Positions 59,695 through 64,000 of a stretch of DNA of 64,000 nucleotides are shown piece by piece. A model generated the notes under the pieces. The model was not told the origin of the DNA. It made no database searches and saw nothing but the letters and a program-made list of their open reading frames with translations. The stretch lies in NCBI RefSeq assembly GCF_036227325.1, contig NZ_CP109467.1:5704001-5768000 (forward strand), written 5' to 3'. Both the position numbers and the translations under genes were made by a program. Position 1 is the first letter of the stretch; every line of letters starts with the position of its first letter. Source of the stretch: Streptomyces sp. NBC_01465. Lineage in GTDB: Bacteria > Actinomycetota > Actinomycetes > Streptomycetales > Streptomycetaceae.

Positions 59695-60579
59695 ATGACC
59701 GCCAACCCCGCCGCCGCCCGCCGCAGTCTCGAAGGTCTTGCGCTCGGGGACGCCTTCGGGGAGCGGTGGTTTCCGCTCTTCCGCGAGCCCCGGCAGTCCT
59801 ACGAGGACATCCGCGCCCGCCGCACCCCCGAAGAGCCCCGCTGGCACTGGACTGACGACACCGCCCTCGCGCTGGCGATCCAGCGTGTCCTCGACGAGCA
59901 CGGCGCCGTCGACCAGGACCGGCTCGCCGCCTGTTTCGCGCTCACCTTCGACGCCGATCCGGGGCGCGGCTACGGGTACGGCATGCACACACTGCTGCCC
60001 GCCCTCCTCCCCGCACCGGAGGAGTGGCGCACCCTCGCGCCGGACCTCTTCGACGGAGGCAGCCTCGGCAACGGGGCCGCCATGCGGGTCGCGCCCCTCG
60101 GGGCCTGGTTCAGTGACGACCTCGAACTCGTGGCCCGGCAGGCCGAGTTGTCCGCGGAGGTCACCCACGCCCACCCGCAGGGCATCGCGGGCGCCGTGGC
60201 CGTCGCCACCGCCGCGGCTCTCTCCGTACGGGGAGAACTCGACATCCGGGCCGTGGCGGACCGGACCCCGGAGGGCCCCGTGCGCGACGGCCTCCTGCGG
60301 GCCGCCGGCGTCCCCTTCGTCACCGAGCCCTGGAAGGCCTCCGACCTCCTCGGCAACGGGCAGCGGATCCGCGCCGACGACACCGTCCCCTTCGCCGTCT
60401 GGTCGGCGGCCCGTCACTCCGGGGACCTGGAAGCGGCCCTGTGGGCCACGGCGGAAGGGCTCGGCGACGTCGACACGACGTGCGCGATCACCGGCGGCAT
60501 CGTCGCCGCCCGTACCGGCGTCGACGCCGTCCCGCCCGAGTGGCTGGAGCGCCGCGAGGCGCTGCCCGGAAAGGGCTAA
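59695..60579 (+). CDS. ADP-ribosylglycohydrolase (DraG-like) family protein
   Basis: 294 residues. Metal-binding motifs of the DraG/ARH fold occur in order: LEGLALGDAFGERW, WHWTDDTALALAI, GSLGNGAAMRVAPLG, THAHPQGIAGAVAVA and DVDTTCAITGGIVAA (paired Mg/Mn aspartates). It removes ADP-ribose from protein or another acceptor in the cytoplasm; no partner ADP-ribosyltransferase is adjacent. Its TAA (60577-60579) overlaps the TAG of the convergent DUF3291 gene, so the two stops share bases. Confidence 0.9.
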   Translation: MTANPAAARRSLEGLALGDAFGERWFPLFREPRQSYEDIRARRTPEEPRWHWTDDTALALAIQRVLDEHGAVDQDRLAACFALTFDADPGRGYGYGMHTLLPALLPAPEEWRTLAPDLFDGGSLGNGAAMRVAPLGAWFSDDLELVARQAELSAEVTHAHPQGIAGAVAVATAAALSVRGELDIRAVADRTPEGPVRDGLLRAAGVPFVTEPWKASDLLGNGQRIRADDTVPFAVWSAARHSGDLEAALWATAEGLGDVDTTCAITGGIVAARTGVDAVPPEWLERREALPGKG

Positions 60580-61049
60580 GCGGCCGGCGGCGGGAAGCTC
60601 GTGCGCAGGGTGAAGGCCGTCGGGGTGGGGCCGTTCTCGCGGAGGTCCACCAGGCGCGCCTCCGCGTCCGTCACCGTGGGGCGGTAACCCGCCGGGACCC
60701 ACCACAGCGCCGTCATCGCCTCCTCGATCCGCTCGAAGAACTCGTAGCGGCGGCCCAGGAGTTCGCGGTGCTGCCCCTGGTACATGAAGGCGGTGAGCGC
60801 GTTCGGGTCGCGCCACACCGACATGTTCACCATCAGCCACTCGTCCCCGAAGATCCGCAGTTCCGTCGCGTCCCCCGCCTCCGTCTGCAGGCGCCAGACG
60901 AAACCGTCGGCCTGGTCCGCGACCGCGTTCACCGGGTCCAGGCCGTCCACGAAGGGCTTCAACTGCGGTGAATCCAGGGGGAATTTGAGCCGGGCTATGT
61001 TGACCTGGGCGAGTTCGTAGGATGCGGCGGGTATGTGAGGAGTCGTCAT
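60576..61049 (-). CDS. DUF3291-domain protein
   Basis: 157 residues. The DUF3291 pattern includes YELAQVNIARLKFPLDSP, GFVWRLQTE, VNMSVWRDPNALTAFMYQGQH and WWVPAGYRPTVTDAEARL. The fold is a dimeric alpha-beta-barrel resembling antibiotic-biosynthesis monooxygenases. Function is unknown. ATG 61049 (MTTPHIPAAS) is preferred to the in-frame start at 61067. It lies 37 bp upstream of the convergent ADP-ribosylglycohydrolase in gene order and just past the PBP stop. Confidence 0.78.
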   Translation of the reverse strand: MTTPHIPAASYELAQVNIARLKFPLDSPQLKPFVDGLDPVNAVADQADGFVWRLQTEAGDATELRIFGDEWLMVNMSVWRDPNALTAFMYQGQHRELLGRRYEFFERIEEAMTALWWVPAGYRPTVTDAEARLVDLRENGPTPTAFTLRTSFPPPAA

Positions 61050-61086
61050 GAGGCGCACTCTAATCACAACTCCCGCCGCCCGCCGG

Positions 61087-62547
61087 TCAGTTGAGCGCCG
61101 CCTCCATGACCGCCTTCGCGATCGGTGCCGCGTTCCCGCCCCCGCTCACGTCCGAGCGGTTCGCCGAGGCGTCCTCGACGACCACCGCGACCGCCACTGC
61201 CGGGGTGTTCGAGTCCGACTTCTGCGCGTACGAGATGAACCAGGCGTACGGCGTCCCCGAGTTGTCGATGCCGTTCTGCGCGGTGCCCGTCTTGCCGCCG
61301 ACCGTCGCCCCCTCGATCGCCGCGTTCGTGCCCGTCCCCGTCGCGACCACCGCCTCCATCATCGTCTTGAGCTGGGTCGCGGTGGTGACGTTCATCGCCT
61401 GCCGGTAGTTCTTCGTGCCGGTGTCGGAGACCGTGCTGCGGTCGGAGCGCGTCGTCTTGTCGACCAGGTGCGGGTACATGATCTGCCCGTCGTTGGCGAC
61501 CGCCGCCGCGACCATCGCCATCTGCAGCGGCGTCGCGCTCGTGTCGTACTGGCCGATGCAGGACTGCGCGAGGTGGTCGTTGCTCATCTTGGTGTCGAAG
61601 TTGCTGGCGGCGACCCCCGAAGGGATCTTCACCCCGCTGTCGTTGAAGCCGAAGGCCTCCGCGGTCTTCACCATGCCGCTCAGCCCCACGTCCACGCCCA
61701 GCTTGGCGAAGACCGTGTTGCACGACACCTCGAAGGCGTAGAGCAGCGTCGCGTTCTTGCACTGGTCCGACGCGCTCTCGTTCGTCAGCTGGTAGGTGGT
61801 GCCGGGCAGCGTGTACGGATTCGGGGTGTCCGTGGGCGTGTTGATGTCGGTCGCCACCCCGCTGTCCAGGATCCCCGCCGCCGTCACGACCTTGAAGGTC
61901 GACCCCGGCGCGTACACCTGGCGGATCGCCCGGTTGAGCATCGGCTGGTTGACGTCGGAGTTGAGCGAGGTCCACGCCCGGGTCGACGAGGAGTCCGTCC
62001 CGGAGATCAGCCCCGGGTCGTACGACGGCGTGGAGACCAGCGCCAGGATCTTGCCCGTGGTGGGCTCGATCGCGGCGACCGCGCCCTTCTTGGAGCCGAG
62101 ACCGTTGTACGCCGCCTTCTGCATGTCGGCCTGGATGGTGGAGGAGACGTTGCCGCCGGGCTGCTGGGCGCGGGTCAGCTCGTTGAGGAGCGGCACGGTG
62201 GAGAGCATCGAGTCGGTGCCGGAGAGGATCCCGTCCTCGGCGTTCTCGATGAGCGTGGTGCCGTACGTCTGCGAGGCGTAGCCGGTGACGGGCGCGTACA
62301 GCGGGCCGTTGTTGTACGTCCGCTCGTACCGCAGCTGCTCGCCGGTGTCCTTGGAGCCGGTGACCGTCTTGCCGTCGACCAGGATGTTCCCGCGCGGCTG
62401 GTCGTAACGCGCGATCGTCTGGCGGCGGTTGGCGGGGTTCTTGTCGAGGGAGTCCGCGTCGAAGACCTGGACGCGGGTCGCGTTGAGGAGGAGTGCGACC
62501 AGCAGGAGCAGACAGAAGCCGGCCGCGCGGCGGATGTAGCGGATCAT
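61087..62547 (-). CDS. Class B penicillin-binding protein (transpeptidase)
   Basis: 486 residues. An N-terminal membrane anchor (about 8-24, FCLLLLVALLLNA), a non-catalytic module (about 40-145) and a transpeptidase domain with Ser216 in GSTFK, SCN at 275-277 and KTGTAQ at 419-424. It cross-links peptidoglycan together with the SEDS protein encoded upstream, whose stop overlaps this ATG (ATGA). It resembles PbpA of mycobacteria, but no Ser/Thr kinase or phosphatase is visible beside it. From recalled synteny it may equal the PBP paired with Sfr in S. coelicolor. Confidence 0.93.
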   Translation of the reverse strand: MIRYIRRAAGFCLLLLVALLLNATRVQVFDADSLDKNPANRRQTIARYDQPRGNILVDGKTVTGSKDTGEQLRYERTYNNGPLYAPVTGYASQTYGTTLIENAEDGILSGTDSMLSTVPLLNELTRAQQPGGNVSSTIQADMQKAAYNGLGSKKGAVAAIEPTTGKILALVSTPSYDPGLISGTDSSSTRAWTSLNSDVNQPMLNRAIRQVYAPGSTFKVVTAAGILDSGVATDINTPTDTPNPYTLPGTTYQLTNESASDQCKNATLLYAFEVSCNTVFAKLGVDVGLSGMVKTAEAFGFNDSGVKIPSGVAASNFDTKMSNDHLAQSCIGQYDTSATPLQMAMVAAAVANDGQIMYPHLVDKTTRSDRSTVSDTGTKNYRQAMNVTTATQLKTMMEAVVATGTGTNAAIEGATVGGKTGTAQNGIDNSGTPYAWFISYAQKSDSNTPAVAVAVVVEDASANRSDVSGGGNAAPIAKAVMEAALN

Positions 62548-63926
62548 GACTCGTCGTCCTCCACGATCGGGGCGATGACGCCGGTCTCGACCGTGCCCGG
62601 GTGCGGGGCACGGGCCGAGTCGCTGATCCGGATCAGCAGCGCCACGATCATCCAGTTGGTGACCAGCGAAGAGCCGCCCTGGGCCAGGAACGGCATCGCC
62701 ATGCCGGTGAGCGGGATCAGGTCCATGACGCCGCCCGCGATCACGAAGACCTGGATGGCGATGATCGAGGCGAGCCCGATCGCGAGCAGCCGCCCGAAGG
62801 GGTCGCGCAGGGCCAGGCCCGCGCGGTAGCCGCGGGCCGCGAGCAGGGCGTACAGCATGAAGATCGCGGTGAGGCCGAAGAGGCCGAGCTCCTCGCCCGC
62901 CGTCGCGAGGATGAAGTCGGACTTGGCGGCGAAGCCGATGAGGATGGAGTGGCCCTCGCCCAGGCCCGTGCCGAGCATCCCGCCGGCGCCGAAGGCGAAG
63001 AGCGACTGGGCGAGCTGGCTCGCGCCCTCGCCCGCGTCGATGGAGGCGAAGGGGTGCAGCCAGTCCTCGACGCGGCTGCGGACGTGCGGCTCCAGGGTGC
63101 CGACCACGGCGGCGCCCACGGCGGCCAGCACCATCCCGATCGCGATCCAGCTGCCACGGCCCGTGGCCACGTACAGCATGATCACGAAGAGTCCGAAGAA
63201 GAGGAGCGAGGTGCCGAGGTCGCGCTCCATGACCAGGACGCCGACGCTGATCAGCCAGATCGCGAGGATCGGGGCGAAGACCCGCATGGTGGGGAGCTGG
63301 AGCTTCCAGATCTTGCGGCCCGTGTAGGCGAGGGCGTTGCGGTTGGCCGCGAGGTACGCGGCGAAGAAGATCGCGAGCAGGATCTTGGCGAACTCACCGG
63401 GCTGGATGGAGAAGCCCGCGATACGGATCCAGATCTTCGCGCCGTTCACGGCAGGGAAGAAGATCGGGATGATCATCAGCACCAGGGCGGTGGCCACCGA
63501 GAGGTAGGCGTAGCGCTGGAGGACGCGGTGGTCGCGCAGGAAGACGACGACGGCGATGAAGAGCGCGACGCCCAGCGTGGACCAGATCAGCTGGGTGGGG
63601 GCGGCCTGGTCGCCGGGGGTCTCCAGGTCGAGGCGGTAGATCAGGACGAGGCCGATTCCGTTGAGGAGTACGGCGATCGGCAGCAGCAGCGGGTCCGCGT
63701 AGGGGGCGCGGAAGTGGACGGCGAGGTGGGCCAGGAGCGCGAGGAGGCCGAGCCCGGCGCCGTAGCTGAGCGCGTCGGCGGGGGCGGAACCGTTCTTGGC
63801 GAGACCGACGTCGACGTAGCCGAAGACGGAGATCAGGACGGCGGCGACGAGAAGCACGAGCTCGACGCCGCGCCGCTTGGGGAGGCGTAGTTCGGGCGGG
63901 GGTGCTTCCGCCGTCGTTGCGGTCAT
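62544..63926 (-). CDS. SEDS-family FtsW/RodA-type peptidoglycan glycosyltransferase
   Basis: 460 residues with about 12 membrane segments. SEDS hallmarks are the large loop with GAKIWIRIAGFSIQPGEFAKI and the Asp-containing VLVMERDLGTSLLFF, plus GLGEGHSILIGFAAKSDFILATAGEELG and the C-terminal LTGMAMPFLAQGGSSLVTNW. It polymerises lipid II into glycan strands with its coupled class B PBP. ATG 63926 is used; a TTG at 63935 is possible. Streptomyces carries several SEDS-PBP pairs. This one may be the sporulation-linked Sfr pair, based on recalled gene order. Confidence 0.92.
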   Translation of the reverse strand: MTATTAEAPPPELRLPKRRGVELVLLVAAVLISVFGYVDVGLAKNGSAPADALSYGAGLGLLALLAHLAVHFRAPYADPLLLPIAVLLNGIGLVLIYRLDLETPGDQAAPTQLIWSTLGVALFIAVVVFLRDHRVLQRYAYLSVATALVLMIIPIFFPAVNGAKIWIRIAGFSIQPGEFAKILLAIFFAAYLAANRNALAYTGRKIWKLQLPTMRVFAPILAIWLISVGVLVMERDLGTSLLFFGLFVIMLYVATGRGSWIAIGMVLAAVGAAVVGTLEPHVRSRVEDWLHPFASIDAGEGASQLAQSLFAFGAGGMLGTGLGEGHSILIGFAAKSDFILATAGEELGLFGLTAIFMLYALLAARGYRAGLALRDPFGRLLAIGLASIIAIQVFVIAGGVMDLIPLTGMAMPFLAQGGSSLVTNWMIVALLIRISDSARAPHPGTVETGVIAPIVEDDES

Positions 63927-64000
63927 GCCAGGCAACGTAGCAAGACAGAGACCTTATGTCCCTTTATGTCATAGTGTGCCGAGGGATGCTGATGGCCTGT
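63927..64000. other. Window end, upstream region of the SEDS gene
   Basis: 74 bp with a TATGTCCCTTTATGTCATAGTG-like AT-richer stretch (a repeated TTATGTC at about 63953 and 63963). It may hold the promoter of the SEDS-PBP operon. No coding sequence can be assigned before the window ends. Confidence 0.35.

Overview
The window is chromosomal DNA from a Streptomyces or a very close relative. The evidence is very high GC with strong GC3 bias, frequent GTG/TTG starts, a nickel superoxide dismutase with its SodX protease, a four-gene conservon, the fused actinobacterial 2-oxoglutarate decarboxylase (Kgd), and a Lon gene with a HAIR-like site upstream. From memory, the order sodN/sodX - amino-acid ABC transporter - malic enzyme - kgd - two-component system - lon - FtsW/PBP pair matches the central chromosome of S. 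coelicolor. No tRNA, rRNA, prophage, transposase or CRISPR array was found.

Layout. 1-2.6 kb: a helix-turn-helix repressor with an MFS exporter and a small phosphotransferase, under a near-perfect palindrome. 2.6-5.8 kb: a probable type VII secretion (ESX) cargo module, with a small helical protein carrying a YxxxD signal, a cysteine amidase effector and a small membrane protein that could be its immunity partner. 5.8-7.5 kb: a membrane Ser/Thr kinase with an external peptidoglycan-binding domain. 8.1-11 kb: an arsenic locus (arsR, acr3, arsC and an arsN1-like acetyltransferase, divergent from arsI) suited to both inorganic and organic arsenicals. 11-13.3 kb: a VOC protein, sodN/sodX and a CGNR regulator. 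13.4-17 kb: a methyltransferase and an amino-acid ABC transporter. 17.5-20.7 kb: malic enzyme, a quinone oxidoreductase and a two-gene HTH/Clp-N module on a leaderless promoter. 20.9-24 kb: a PadR/DUF4097 operon and small conserved proteins. 24-30.7 kb: Kgd, a two-component system and a spermidine-synthase-like protein. 30.8-35.8 kb: a rhomboid-like protein, DUF3626, a GNAT enzyme and Lon.

35.8-46.8 kb is an exoenzyme cluster: a 1587-residue multidomain S53 (sedolisin) protease, an M4 thermolysin-type protease and a GH25 lysozyme. Between the two proteases lie two paralogous TrmB/LuxR-like regulators, each divergent from one protease. 47-54 kb: a MarR regulator, a PP2C-like phosphatase and a conservon (cvnABCD) followed by a styrene/indole monooxygenase-like flavoprotein. 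54-60 kb: an NlpC/P60 hydrolase, a TetR regulator with an AurF-like diiron oxygenase, and a divergent ferritin-like diiron protein. 59.7-63.9 kb: an ADP-ribosylglycohydrolase, a DUF3291 protein and a translationally coupled FtsW/RodA - class B PBP pair.

Convergent gene ends are often closed by strong hairpins or by a dispersed palindromic repeat present in four copies. Two of those copies carry the same 43-nt hairpin cassette at the same internal position. The points I consider most worth following are the ESX-like amidase module, the mirror-image regulator/protease pairs, the leaderless HTH/ClpN operon, the conservon with a flavoprotein fifth gene, the possible sodN 3'-UTR small RNA and the nested repeats.
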